Shown here in pieces: positions 34,101-46,058 of a stretch of 64,000 bases of DNA (the first letter of the stretch is position 1; every line of letters begins with the position of its first letter). The DNA is from Drechmeria coniospora (lineage: Eukaryota; Ascomycota; Sordariomycetes; Hypocreales; Ophiocordycipitaceae): the NCBI RefSeq assembly GCF_001625195.1, contig NC_054389.1, forward strand, positions 2,946,147 through 3,010,146, in the 5' to 3' direction. The notes beneath the pieces were generated by a model, which saw only the letters and a list, made by a program, of their open reading frames with translations, was not told the DNA's origin and made no database searches. Made by a program: the position numbers and the translations under genes.

Positions 34101-36201
34101 AAAAGGGCAGTTATAAAAACTACCTTCCTAAAAATCCAAAAAGGTATTAGCCCTATCTCCTAAGGACTTTAATAACTACTAAGTCCTAGTCCCTAAGGAC
34201 TAAAGTTAGAAGGGGAAATTAAAATAGAAGATTATATCTTACAAACTACCTCTAGTCCCCTAACACCTAGGGAGACAAAGGGGGTCAATAGACCTACTAG
34301 TCTTACTAGGACCAGTAGACCTACTAGTCCTACTAGGACCAATAGGCTGCAAGAAGCCAACGGACCAACTAGTCCTACTAGGACTAGTACAATAGAGGGG
34401 GTCCTAGCCTAGCTAACGGAGGATCTACTAAATACCTTCCTTCTAGATGTACTAGAACTAGAAGACAACCCTAACCTAATGGATCTTAATCTAATATATT
34501 GGATCCAGGACCTGTACTACTAAGCTAAAGCAAAGTAAATACTAGTTAGCAGTAAGCCTACTAGCTAGAAGCAGGTACTTAAGTTAGACAATAAAGACCA
34601 ATAGATAAGTACTATATTCTTAGAATTCTAGTAGCTTATCTAGGCAGAAGTATTTTACTTTATTCTTCTTAAAGAAATACTAACTAGTCGGAGACTTCTG
34701 AAAAGCAGACTTATACTATAAGTTAAAAAGGATTAGTAGAATAACCCCGTTAAATGTAAAGTACAACTAGTAGCTAAGGGATTTATGCAAATTGAAGGCC
34801 TTAACTATATAGAGACTTTTGCAACTACTAGTATTCTACTTACCTAGAGGATACTATTAGCCCTAGCTGCCTAGAATAACTAGTACGTTAAGTAAATTGA
34901 TTTTATTAGTACCTTCCTAAACAGTAAGCTACCTAAAGTTAATTATCTTAAAATTCCTAAGGGACTAAAAGTATTTATTAGTCTTAATAAGAATAATAAT
35001 TTAGCTAAGCTACTAGCTAAGCTAGGCTATAACCCAATAGTTAAATAAGGTATCCTTTTAAAAAAGGCACTCTATAGCCTAAAACAAGGACCTAAAGAGT
35101 AGTAGGAGGCACTAGCCAAACTACTATAATAATACGGATATAGCCCTCTTATATCTAATCCGGCTATCTACTATAATAATACTACTAGTACTTATATAGT
35201 TAGCTATATCGACAATTGCCTACTTATTGGACTAGACCTTATATATATTAACTAGCTAAAACAGTAACTATATAAGGTTTACCTAATTAAAGACCGCAGG
35301 TAGGCCGCTTTCTTCCTAGGCGTATAGATTAGTTAAACAACTAAGGGTATTACTCTTAGTTAAAAAGGGTATATTGAGGAAGCCCTATCCCAATTTGGGC
35401 TAACGGAGGCCAAGGCAGTAGTAATACTACTATAGCCAGAAGTACTTAAACAGACTATTACAATACCCCTTCCTCCCTTATCCGCTACCGATTAACTAGT
35501 ATATTAATAAATAGTAGGGACTTTAATATACCTTATACTATTAACCCGACTAGATATAGCCTTTGCAATACAATAGTTATCTCGGTATATACACTAGGCT
35601 ACTAGCCTATAGCTATTAGCCGGTAAGAACCTCCTCCGATATTTAAAAGGAACTATAGATCTAGCTATTTACTACTAGTCTAATTCCTTAGTACCTAATC
35701 TATCTGGATTTTCCGATAGCAATTTTTCAGGGGACTTAAATTCCTCTAAGTTAACCTACGGGTACCATTTACCTTAGTAGGCAGACCTATCTACTAGAAA
35801 TTAAAAAGGGCTAGTACTATTACTCTTTCTACCGTAGAGGTAGAATTAGATACCCTATTGGAAGCTATTCGAGAACTTAAATAGCTAAATAGTCTATTTA
35901 CTAAAATAGGTAAAGGTCTCTAAAAACCTATTCTACTATTATATAACAATAATGGATCTATCTCTAATACTAATAACCCTAATTAGTATAACTAAACAAA
36001 GTATATATTGCTAAAGTTCTAGTATATACGGTAAGAAGTAACTAACGGACTAGCTAAAATTAGCTACCTAAATACTAAGTCTATACCTACCGATAGCCTT
36101 ACTAAGGCTCTTACTACTAATCTCTTCTAATACTACCTTAGCCTACTAGGTCTCTAAGGAATTCCTATTTAGCAGTAGTTATACTAGCTAAATAGAGGGA
36201 G
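31191..36201 (+). pseudogene. Copia A internal coding region
   Basis: Colinear with Copia B: gag (ATAGATCCC at the start position, so ATG lost), protease region near 32450 with a degenerate active site, linker 33003-33233 retaining DLTKATLYKDPIEDLVPI, integrase with YTPKQNGLTKRS near 33735-33775, RT near 34750-35450 and RNase H near 35840-35990. Stops are frequent in every domain. More heavily mutated than Copia B. Confidence 0.85.
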
Positions 36202-36935
36202 TATTAAAATACTAGTATTTATACTAGTATAACTACTTAAATAGAATACTATCCTATTAGTATTAGTACTAGTACTAGTACGAATACTATACTATACTGT
36301 AAGTATTAGTAAGCATATTAAGTTAACTAATAGTATACAATATACTACTTCTCCAAACTACAACTCGGAGCAATATACAGTAGTACTACTACCGACTAAC
36401 TTACTACTATAATATAACCTATATATATAGTAGCTAGTCGACTACTAGAGCTAATTAATCGGAACAATAATTACTACTCTCCTAATTGCTACTAGCACTT
36501 ACTAGCCTACAATACTAACTTAGGCCAAACTACCCATTTATTATATAATAGAATCAGCTAAGCTAATAACTAAAACAATCTATATTACCTTATAACGGAA
36601 GCAGTTAACTAACGAGTAACTAAAATAGTTATCCAACTATATAATAGTTTCAGCCATTCAGCTATAGTACAATAGCGCCTTAATCTACAATAGAATCTCC
36701 AATTAAGCCGTTATTAGGGATTGTTCTATAGATATAATTAGCTTTACTCTTTTCCTATACTATAGCTAGAAGAAATAATTGCATTCGTTTATATAATTCG
36801 GTACTACTAATTGTATACTCTTGCCTAGTTACTAACTGGTACTCCCCTTATTGCTATTACTAATAGTATAATTAATTTACTAGTCCATACAATATACTTC
36901 CACTATCCCCTCCTCTTGCGTACTAATTGCAAAGA
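36202..36935 (+). repeat. Copia A 3' LTR (734 bp)
   Basis: Preceded by the polypurine tract AAATAGAGGGAG. Starts TATTAAAATACTAG and ends CTCTTGCGTACTAATTGCAAAGA. Confidence 0.88.
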
Positions 36936-37346
36936 GTAATTAGTAGTTATATTAACTATATTATTATAGGTAAACTAAGCTACTTATAGTAGATTAATCT
37001 AATTAGATTAATTCTAACCAATAAAGTATTATAGGTAGTATTTTAGTACTTAGTTTATTCTTTCGGTCTACCTATTAGTTTATAGGTAAAATACTATTAA
37101 TAGCCTTTTAGTTATCTAGAAGTAGTAGTATAGTTTTAACTAAAATTAGCTTATAAATACTAGCCCTCTATTACTTATTACTCCCTTAGGTATATTAAAA
37201 TAGAGCTTTATTTTATAATAGAATAGCTATACTAGCTTAACTATATTAACTATAGTTTAGTATAGGAGGAATATAAAATACTTAGTTATTCTATTTACTA
37301 TTACTAAAATTATATTTACCTTCTTTCCTTTAAATTAAGTAATAGG
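36936..37346 (-). mobile_element. Gypsy element 3, integrase fragment (minus)
   Basis: Reverse complement of Gypsy 1 around 49.9-50.33 kb (for example TATATTAACTATATTATTATAGG near 36950 matches the 50290 region). It lies between the Copia A 3' LTR and the Copia C 5' LTR. Stops throughout. Confidence 0.65.
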
Positions 37347-38083
37347 TATTAAAATACTAGTATTTATACTAGTAAGACTACCTAAATAAGATACTATCCT
37401 ATTACTATTAGTACAAGTACTACTAGTACGGATACTATACTATACTGTAAGTATTAGTAAGTATATTAAGTTAACTAATAGTATATAACATACTACTTCT
37501 CCGAACTATAACTCGGAGCAATATATAGTAGTACTACTACTAACTAACTTACTACTACAATATAAACCTATATAGGTAGTAGCTAGTCGACCTCTAGAGC
37601 TAATTAATCGGAATAATAATTACAGCTCTCCTAATTGCTACTAGTACTTACTAGCCTATAATACTAACTTAGGCCGGACTATTTATTTATTATATAATAG
37701 AATTAGCTAAGCTAATAACTAAAACAATCTATCCAACCTTATAACAAAAGTAGTTAACTAAAGTATAGCTAAAATAGTTATCTAACTATATAATAGTTTT
37801 AGCTATTAAGCTATAGTATAATAGTACTTTTAATCTATAATAGAATCTCTAATTAAGCTATTATTAGGAATTATTCTATAAATATAAATAGCTACTCTTT
37901 TCCTATACTATAGCTAGAAGAAATAATTGTATTTATTTATATAATTTAGTACTATTAATTATATACTCTTGCTTAGTTACTAACTAGTACTCCTCTTATT
38001 ACTATTACTAATAGTATAATTAATTTACTAGTCCGTATAATATACTTTTATTATCCCTTCCTCTTGCACATTAATTATAAAGA
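37347..38083 (+). repeat. Copia C 5' LTR (737 bp)
   Basis: TATTAAAATACTAGTATTTATAC ... CTCTTGCACATTAATTATAAAGA, followed by the clean primer-binding site GGTTATAAGCCCGGAAGGAC. Confidence 0.9.
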
Positions 38084-39333
38084 GGTTATAAGCCCGGAAG
38101 GACTATAATTAATCCCCTAGAATTAATTTATATACTTTACTAAGTTATCTACTAGTACTATTAGTAACGCTTAGTCTTTAAGCTATAGCTCTCCTTCCTA
38201 CTAGTACTACTAGTAGGAGACCTAATTACTAGTATTATTAGTAGGAGACCTAACTACTAGTATTACTAGCTAAGTAAGTAAGGTAAGACTAGAATTTAGT
38301 TACTAACTAGAAAATAGATCCCAATAACTAAGGTTAGAATACTAACTTATTGGAAATTAAAAAATATCTTTAGGAACAATAAATGTAAATCGATAAACTG
38401 CTATAGTAACTTAATATTATTATCCTAAGGATATAAGAATAACTAAATTTAATAGAGTCTACTCTTAGTACTAGTACTACTAGTAATAATAGGGTAAAGG
38501 ATTCCTATACTAATTATATATTAAATAAAAAGGTATTTAACTTCCCTAAATATACAAAACTTAAAGGTACTAAGAACTATAAGCTATAGGAGTAATCCCT
38601 AGCAATATACCTTTAAGCCCTTAATCTAAAAGGCTTTTTGGATAAACCTTTAATAGTATCTAGCTTTTTAGGTAGGAACTAAGCCAATCTACTTATATTA
38701 CTATAGGATAGCTATTTAAAAGAAATCTTAGTATTAACTATATATATTAATAATCTAACTTAAATTTATTTATTACTAAAGAAGCATTACTATAAAGGAT
38801 ATAAAGCTAAATATTCCAACCTATATAAGGCTTACTATAACTTTATATTTAAGGGGTATAAAGGAATACTTAATGTATATAATACTAAATTTAATAGTCG
38901 ACTTACTAAGCTACTATTAGTTAGTATAATAATTAATCCAGTAGACTAAACTAGTTATTATTTTGCATTAGTTAAAACTATACTTCTATAATAGGTAGCT
39001 ATTTAGGAAAATACCTTTATATCTTTTAGAGCCCTAGGACTTAAATTAAATATTTTTAACCTATAATACCTTATAGCTAACCTACTAAAAGAAAATTAAA
39101 ACTCTAGTACTACTAGAACGAATATATTTAGTTACTAAATATCTTAAGGACCTAAGAAAAAGAAGAAGGAAAATAAGTTTAATAAATTTAACTAATTAAG
39201 CTAATCTAATAAATCGAACTAATTTAAGAAACTAAATAAATCCAACTAATTAACCAAGTAACTAAAGGATACTATTAGTTTCCTAGTTAGTAAATTAGTT
39301 ATATAGACTTACCTAATTCCTACTAAGAATTAA
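38084..39333 (+). pseudogene. Copia C leader and gag
   Basis: Primer-binding site, short leader with CTAGTACTACTAG dyads, then gag starting at an ATAGATCCC where ATG is lost (near 38317). It includes FNTKFNSRL-type sequence and the basic tail before the 171-bp insertion at 39334. Dense stops. Confidence 0.75.
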
Positions 39334-39504
39334 TATTATAGTATTGGGCTTAGCCTAATATATAAGAACGAAGGGAACTAAGGGACCTACTAGGAAGTAT
39401 ATATATAACTAGAAGCCCTAGTTGCTAAGTAGTTTTCCCTCCTTTAAGTCTTTTAATAAATATTATTGAGAGTCCTAGAGCAGTTGCTTAGTAACTCCTT
39501 AATA
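39334..39504 (-). mobile_element. 171-bp element in Copia C, duplication ATTAA
   Basis: TATTATAGTATTGGGCTTAG ... AACTCCTTAATA, 171 bp, flanked by ATTAA on both sides (39329-39333 and 39505-39509). Moderately RIP-mutated. Confidence 0.85.
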
Positions 39505-39533
39505 ATTAAATACTAATTCTATATAAGAATTAG

Positions 39534-39705
39534 TATTATAGAGTTACTAGGTAACTGCTCTAGGACTCTTAAATAATATTTATTAAAAGATTTAAAGGAG
39601 GGAAAACTACTTAATAACTAGGGCTTCTAGTTATATGTATTCCTCCTAATAGGTCCCTTAGTTCCCTTTGTTCTCCTATATTAGGCTAAGCCTAATATTA
39701 TAATA
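39534..39705 (+). mobile_element. 171-bp element, left end of the inverted repeat
   Basis: TATTATAGAGTTACTAGGTAACTGC ... GCCTAATATTATAATA, followed by TATTGTTTTGCTCTACC, the X start. Left flank ATTAG is Copia C sequence. Confidence 0.78.
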
Positions 39706-41504
39706 TATTGTTTTGCTCTACCTGTTTAAAGTAAAGTCTAGCTATAGCTATAGCTAATCCGCCCTTCCTTAGGCTGGTTTTTCTAATCCGTAACTCCCTT
39801 GAATTTTTTTTCTTTTTGGGTATTCGTTAGGTACTTAGTATATATAGTCTCCTTTCTATATTATTCCCTATTTAGAGTTTACTAATTACCTAAGGCAACT
39901 AACTCTACCTTGCTTTATCCCCTTCTTAGGTATTCCTTAGGTATTCGTTAGGTACCTAAGGTACCTAGGGTTACTTTACTTTTCCCCTTTACTACTCCCT
40001 TTATATTACCTTTTTATTTTCTTCCTATTATACTTTATTATTCCTTTTTCCTTTAACTATTATATCTACCTATTTTTTTAGCTTCTTACTATATAATTTA
40101 TTATTAATTCCTTTACTATATCCTATTGTACTTATTCCTTTATTATTATTATTTCTCCCCTATAAGGTAGGTTATTGCTTTCTTATTAGGGTTATTCTAT
40201 ATATCCTTTGGGCTATTAGTTAATAAGCTAGTAATAATAGGAACTATTAATCCTACTCTTAAAATAAAAAGGGGAATTACCTCTTGCAATAAAGGGGTAA
40301 AATAAGAAGGGTGTACAGTGGAAGTTCAGTTGCACGGACTATCCAAAATGGATATTAATCGAGGCTGTTAGTAACAGTAGGAAGTGCACCAGTTAGTAAC
40401 TGGGCAGCGAATACAGATTTGAATAAGTCAAATAGTAGTGCTAAGGGACGATTTAGAAAAGAAAGACTGTTGTATTTCTTGTGCTTTGCTTACGCGCGTG
40501 CGTGTTTTTAGCGTGTGTTCTTGTGTGTGTTGTCTTATCCTAACTATCTAAGAGTGTAGGAAAGGGAGGACCATTTTATACCTGAGAGGTAGTACCTTAA
40601 TTAGTGCAATGTGTACGTATTGGAATTCTGTCTGATTCCATACAATGCATCTTCGAACAATCTGCTTGCATTTAATGTAGCTCCAAATACTCTGGTTGAG
40701 TTATACTACTAGTTGGTTGCAACTAGCAGGGTTGATTAGTATTAGGGTTCGGTTGCGATAGTATAGCAGTAGTACTGCAGTAGTCGAGCGGGCCAGTAGT
40801 AGTACTACTGGCAAGCAACTGCTAGTTGCAGTTAGGTGGGTCCTACCGCGCAACAGTAGTACTGTTGGCGGGCAACTACTAGTAGTAGTTGGGAGTGCGT
40901 TAATTGACGGCCCGATTAATAATCTTGCTTGGTCGACTAAGTACTACTTGCACGTAACGTACGACAGTAGTAAATTGGCTGGGCAGTAGTACTACCATTA
41001 ATTGTACTAAGTCGGAGCGAGGAGAATTTGCATAGTAAGTGCAATTCGTTAACTCGATATACTACCTATACGTATAGTACAGTGGTAGTATATAGGCAAG
41101 CAGTAGTACTGCTGCCTGGTGTTGCAAATAGCAATACATAGGATAGTATCCTATTTGGGTAGTCTTACTAGTATAAATACCAGTAATTTTAACACCTACT
41201 CTTATTACTATTACTCCTCCCTTATAGAGGACTTATTTACCTTTTTATTACTACTACTACTATTATTATATCTATTGCTATAGGTACTCCCCCCCCCCCC
41301 CTTAGATATAGTTTAGGTCCTTATTATAGCTACTATACTAATAAGTCGGACTACCGTTATACCTTAGTTAAATACTTAGTAAAGGGTAATTCTTTTAATA
41401 AGGAGTTTATACCTCTAAAGAAGGTATATAGAATATACTTTCTTTATATTAATTACCTTATTACTAGTAACCGTAATAACTATATACCGGGCTATAGTAC
41501 TAGT

Positions 41505-41540
<36 letters not shown>

Positions 41541-42706
41541 TAAATATATTTAGGTACTATATTTATTTACTATATACCCTTAGTTATATTGCGCCCTATA
41601 TAACCTTTATACTTATACTTAGTATAATATTTATATTTTAGTTAAGGCCTACCCTAAGGTTAGAACTATACTAGGTGCTTATATTATCCTTTTGCCTAAA
41701 TTTCTAGTCCTAGGCTAGGTTTAGGCCTATACCCTAGCTCTAGCCGAAATAGAGCCTACTCCTATACGTTCTGCTTATACCCTTACCCTTATACTAAGTA
41801 TTATTTCCCCCCCTACTATTACTAATAATAATAACTTAAACTATACCCTTATCCTTACTACTAATACCTTAACCCTAACTCAGACTAATAGCCGTTCTAG
41901 TACTATACTAAGTATATAGCTTAGTATATTTACTTAGGGTATAGCCTAAGCTTTAATAGGTATTTAAAGTAATATATACAGTCTTACCTACTGTTAGTAG
42001 GTATAGGAGGGTATTAGTACTAAGTTAGTAGCTACCTTAGCTAAAATATACTATAATATCTATAAGTTATATAAGTCTTATATAAATAGTTCCCCCTTAT
42101 TATATTATTCTACCCCCTTTACTTCCTATATTACCTATAATAATAGTAGGTTATATTTATTCTATATAAATAATATAACTTTATTATATTACCCTATTGC
42201 CTTTACCCCTTATATTACCTATATTACTTAGTACTTTTATTTTATACCCCTACCCCTACCCCCCTTAGTTATATTCTACCCCTACTTAAGTACTATAATA
42301 AATAGTTTTAAGACCCTCCCTAAGGAGGATACTAAGAAAGATAAAAGTAAGAAGGATATAGAGACTAATAAGTCTAAGTAGTATAATTAGTATATATTTA
42401 TAGTAGTATTAGGTTAGGCCTTTATTAAGACCGCTTTAGGGTTAGTTTTTTCCTTTAGTATATTTAAAATTTTACGTTTTATTTTATAGCTTACCTATAC
42501 CTATACTCTACCGTTTATATAGGGATCTCCCTATTACTATATAAATTCCTCTAGGGCTTCCGTTTATACTAAGGCCTCTATTAGTTCCTAGGTTAGTTAT
42601 TTATAACCTAACTATTTTATAAGGGTATTATATTATTCCCTTTAGCCTTAGGCCTCCCTTATTATAAGGATATATTTAACTTAGTATTCCATTTATAAGG
42701 TACTAT
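39706..42706 (+). mobile_element. Element X, left arm (plus), split by a solo LTR
   Basis: 39706-40256 and 41200-42706 are colinear with 6465-8570. The C tract (C13) is near 41289 and the TA-repeat near 41512-41540. The cryptic frame is followed again with LVKGNSFNKEFIPLKKVY and ASTLALAEIEPTPI-like runs. Ends within the AAGGTACTATT motif. Confidence 0.7.
40257..41194 (-). mobile_element. Solo Copia LTR, 938-bp type, little mutated, duplication CCTAC
   Basis: TCTTAAAATAAAAAGGGG ... CAGTAATTTTAACA, flanked by CCTAC at 40252-40256 and 41195-41199. The empty site is seen in the other X copies (AATCCTACTCTTACTATT near 7050). Clearly richer in GC and CpA than its surroundings, with GTGTGTTCTTGTGTGTGTTG kept, so it has largely escaped RIP. 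A RIP-mutated relative is the 5' LTR of Copia D (61735-62839). Confidence 0.9.
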
Positions 42707-42711
42707 TTTAG

Positions 42712-44974
42712 TCCAAGATAAGAATAATACTTTATAAAAGGAATACTAAGTTAAATATATCCTTACAATAAGGGGGGCCTAAGGCTAAGGGGGATAACAT
42801 AATACCCTTATAAAATAAATAGGTTATAAATAACTAACCTAAGAACTAATAGAGGCCTTAGTATAAATAAAAGCCCTAGATAAATTTATATAGTAATAGG
42901 GAGATCCCTATATAAATAGTAAAGTATAAGTAAGCTATAAAATAAAATATAAAATTTTAAATATATTAAAGAAAAAAACTAATCCTAAAGCGCTCCTAAT
43001 AAGGGCCTAACTTAATATTACTACTATAGATATATACTAACTATACTACTTAGACTTATTAGTTTCTATATCCTTCTTACTTTTATTCTTTTTAATATCC
43101 TCCTTAGGGAGGGTCTTAAAACTATTTATTATAATACTTAAGTAGGGGTAAAATATAACTAAGGGGGGTAAGGGTAAGGGTATAAAATAAAAGTACTAAA
43201 TAATATAAGTAATATAAAGGGTAAAAGTAATAAAATAATATAATAAAGTTATATTATCTATATAAAATAAGTATAACTTACTATTATTATAGGTAATATA
43301 AGGAGTAAAAAGGGTAAATTAATATAATAAGGGGGAACTATTTATATAAGACTAATATAACTTATAGATATTATAGTATATTTTAGCTAAGGTAGCTACT
43401 AACTTAGTACTAATACCCTCTTATACCTACTAATAGTAGGTAAGACTATATATATTACTCTAAATACCTATTAGGGCCTAAGCTATACCTTAAGTAAATA
43501 TACTAAGCTATACGCTCGGTATACTACCGGAACGGCTACTAGCCTAAGTTAGGGTTAAAGTATTAGCAGTAAGGATAAGGGTACAGTTTAGGTTATTATT
43601 ATTAATAGTAATAAGGGGGGAGATAATACCTAATATAAAGGTAAGGGTATAAGTAAAGCATATAAGGGTAGGCTCTATTTCGGCTAGAGCTAGAGTATAA
43701 GCCTAAACTTAGCTTAAGGCTAGAAATTTAAGCAAAAGAATAATATAAGCGCCCGATATAGTTCTAACCTTAGGGTAAGCCTTAACTAGGATATAGATAT
43801 TATACTAAGCGTAAGTATAAAAGTTATATAAAGTATAATATAACTAAAAGTATACAGTAAATAAATATAATACTTAAATATATTTAGTATATATATATAT
43901 ATATATATAGTAACTAATACTATAGCCTAGTATATAGTTATTATAGCTACTAGTAATAAGGTAATTAACGTAAGGGAGGTATATTCTATATACCTCCTCT
44001 AAAGGTATAAACTCCTTATTAAAGAAATTACCCTTTACTAAGTATTTGCCTAAAGTATAATAATAATCTAACTTATTAGTATAATAGCTATAATACAAGC
44101 CTAAACTATATTTAAGGGGGGGGGGGAAGTACCTATAGTAATAAATATAATAGTAATAGTAGTAGTAATAAAAAGGTAAAATAAGTTCTCTATAAGGGAG
44201 GAGTAATAATAGTAAGAGTAAGATTAATTATAACACATATGGGGAGGTATGCCTATATAGACAATAGACTAGTTAACCGTTCGACCAAATAGCCAAACTG
44301 TTAAAAGATCCGCTAGTATCCGCACTTAGTACGGGTACTGCACCTCACATTCGCTTATAAGGCCTATGCGCCTGTAGCGCGCCTTACATTAATAGTTCCT
44401 ATTATTACTAACTTATTAGCTAATAGCCTAAAGGATATATAAAACGGCCCTAATAAGGAAGTAGTAACCTACCTTATAAGGGAGAAATAATAGTAATAAA
44501 GGAATAAGTATAATAGGAGGTAGTAAAGGAGTTAATAATAAATTATATAGTAAAAAGCTAAAAAATAAGTAAATATAATAATTAAAGGAAAAAGGAATAA
44601 TAAAGTATAATAAGAAGGGAATAAAAAAAGTAATATAAAGAGAGTAGTAAAAGGGAAAAGTAAAGTAATACTAAGTACCTTAAGTACCTAGGGAATACTT
44701 AAGGAGGGAATAAAGTAAGGTAGAGTTAGTTACCTTAGGTATTTAGTAAATACCTAGGGAGGGGCTAAGGTAAAGTAGAATTAGTTACTTTAGGCAACTA
44801 GTAAGCTCCTAACAGGGGACAATATAGGGAGGAAGCTATATATACTTAGTACCTAATAAATACCCTAAAAATTTTTTAAGGGGGGAACTATAAATTAAAA
44901 AGCTAGCCTAAGGAAAAGTAGGTTAACTATAGCTATAGCTAGACTTTACTTTAAATAGGTAGAGCAAAACAGTA
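42712..44974 (-). mobile_element. Element X, right arm (minus), split by a 160-bp element
   Basis: Reverse-complement X copy. Its best open piece is 43874-44098 on the minus strand: YYSYYTNKLDYYYTLGKYL, FNKEFIPLEEVYRIYL and a YIYIYIY run from the TA-repeat. A G-tract near 44117 is the complement of the X C-tract. Segments 42712-44228 and 44394-44974 flank the 160-bp insert. Confidence 0.7.
44229..44388. mobile_element. 160-bp GC-richer insert, duplication TTAAT
   Basis: Starts TATAACACATATGGGGAGG and ends GCGCGCCTTACA, flanked by TTAAT on both sides (44224-44228 and 44389-44393). The uninterrupted X site reads GATTAATAGTTCC on this strand. If the first A is a mutated G the ends are TGTAAC...CTTACA, again TG...CA with a 5-bp duplication. 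No second copy found in the window. Confidence 0.65.
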
Positions 44975-45146
44975 TATTATAGTATTAAGCTTAGCCTAAT
45001 ATAAGAAAATAAAAGGAACTAAAGGACCTACTAAAAGAAATATATATAACTAAAAGCCCTAGTTACTAAGTAGTTTTCTTATCCTTTAAGTCTTTTAATA
45101 AATATTATTAAGAGTCCTAGAGCAATCGCCTAGCAACTCCGTAATA
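44975..45146 (-). mobile_element. 171-bp element, right end of the inverted repeat
   Basis: TATTATAGTATTAAGCTTAG ... GCAACTCCGTAATA, 172 bp. Copia C sequence resumes at 45147 (TATACTTTATATATATACC). Confidence 0.78.
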
Positions 45147-45832
45147 TATACTTTATATATATACCTTCCAGAAGGGCAGTTATAAAAACTACTTTCCTAA
45201 AAATCCTAAAAGGTATTAGCCCTATCTCCTAAGGACTTTAATAACTACTAAGTCCTAGTCCCTAAGAACTAGAGTTAGAAGGGGAAATTAAAATAGAAGA
45301 TTATATTTTATAAACTACCTTTAGTCCCCTAATACCTAGGGAAACAAAGGGGGTCAATAGACCTACTAGTCCTACTAAAACTAATAGACCTACTAGGACT
45401 AGTAAGTTATAAAAAGCCAATAAACTAACTAGTCCTACTAGGACTAGTACAATAAAGGGAGTCCTAGTCCAGCTAACAAAGGATCTACTAAATACCTTCC
45501 TTCTAAATATACTAGAACTAAAAGACAACCCTAACCTAATAAATCTTAACCTAATGTATTGAATCTAAAACCTATACTATTAAGCTAAAGTAAAGCAAAT
45601 ACTAATTAATAGTAAACCTACTAGCTAAAAGTAAGTACTTAAGTTAGATAATAAAGACTAATAGATAAGTACTATATTCTTAGAATTCTAGTAACTTATT
45701 TAGGTAGGGGTATTTTACTTTATTCCTCTTAAAGAAATACTAACTAGTTAAAGACTTCTAAAAAGCAAACTTATACTATAAGTAAAAAATGATTAATAAA
45801 ATAACCCTATTAAATTTAAAGTATAACTAATA
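45147..45832 (+). pseudogene. Copia C integrase-RT junction fragment
   Basis: Colinear with Copia A 34078-34760: the LEILEGISPIS-type integrase end, the TSPT linker over CTAGTCCTACTAGGACTAGT, then the RT N-terminus ending at the Gypsy 1 insertion. The minus-strand open frame 45301-45528 is a shadow. Confidence 0.75.
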
Positions 45833-46058
45833 TATAAGGCTAAGCATATAGGTAAAGCCTAAGTAAATAGGGGTATATAAGTAAAGCCTAGGTAGACAGA
45901 AAGATAAGGTAGCCTAAAAGTAAGGTATACTCTAGCTATAAAAGGAATATAAGTCCAAAAACTTAAGAAGGGTTAAGCTTTAATCTTAAATACTACTTAA
46001 TTTCTAAAAGAAGGCTTACTTACTTACCTAACTATTATTAATTAATTTATATATTATA
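45833..46058 (+). repeat. Gypsy 1 5' LTR (226 bp)
   Basis: TATAAGGCTAAGCATATAGG ... TTATATATTATA, colinear with 53569-53794 and with the better-preserved 21456-21681. Confidence 0.87.

Larger units (their letters stand above)
23015..36935 (+). mobile_element. Copia A: Copia retrotransposon with Copia B nested in its leader
   Basis: LTRs 23015-23748 and 36202-36935, both 734 bp, enclose leader 23749-24039, then nested Copia B, then 31191-36201 with gag to RNase H. Without Copia B it is about 6.8 kb. Many stops; RT YIDD reads YIDN (around 35207). The VPRS linker lies at ~32920-33240. The 5-bp flanks are GTATA and GTAAT, not a clean duplication, and the flanking Gypsy 3 sequence jumps from the equivalent of Gypsy 1 position ~52258 to ~50330, so ~1.9 kb of target is missing. 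Confidence 0.88.
39534..45146. repeat. Large inverted repeat: two X copies tail to tail, bounded by 171-bp elements
   Basis: A plus-oriented 171-bp element (39534-39705) followed by X in plus orientation to about 42706 faces an X copy in minus orientation from about 42712 ending in a minus-oriented 171-bp element (44975-45146). At the centre CTTAGTATTCC...AAGGTACTATT meets AATAATACTTTATAAAAGGAATACTAAG with a spacer under about 15 bp. The arms are interrupted by a solo LTR (40257-41194) and a 160-bp element (44229-44388). Without those each arm is about 2.2-2.3 kb. Confidence 0.8.
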
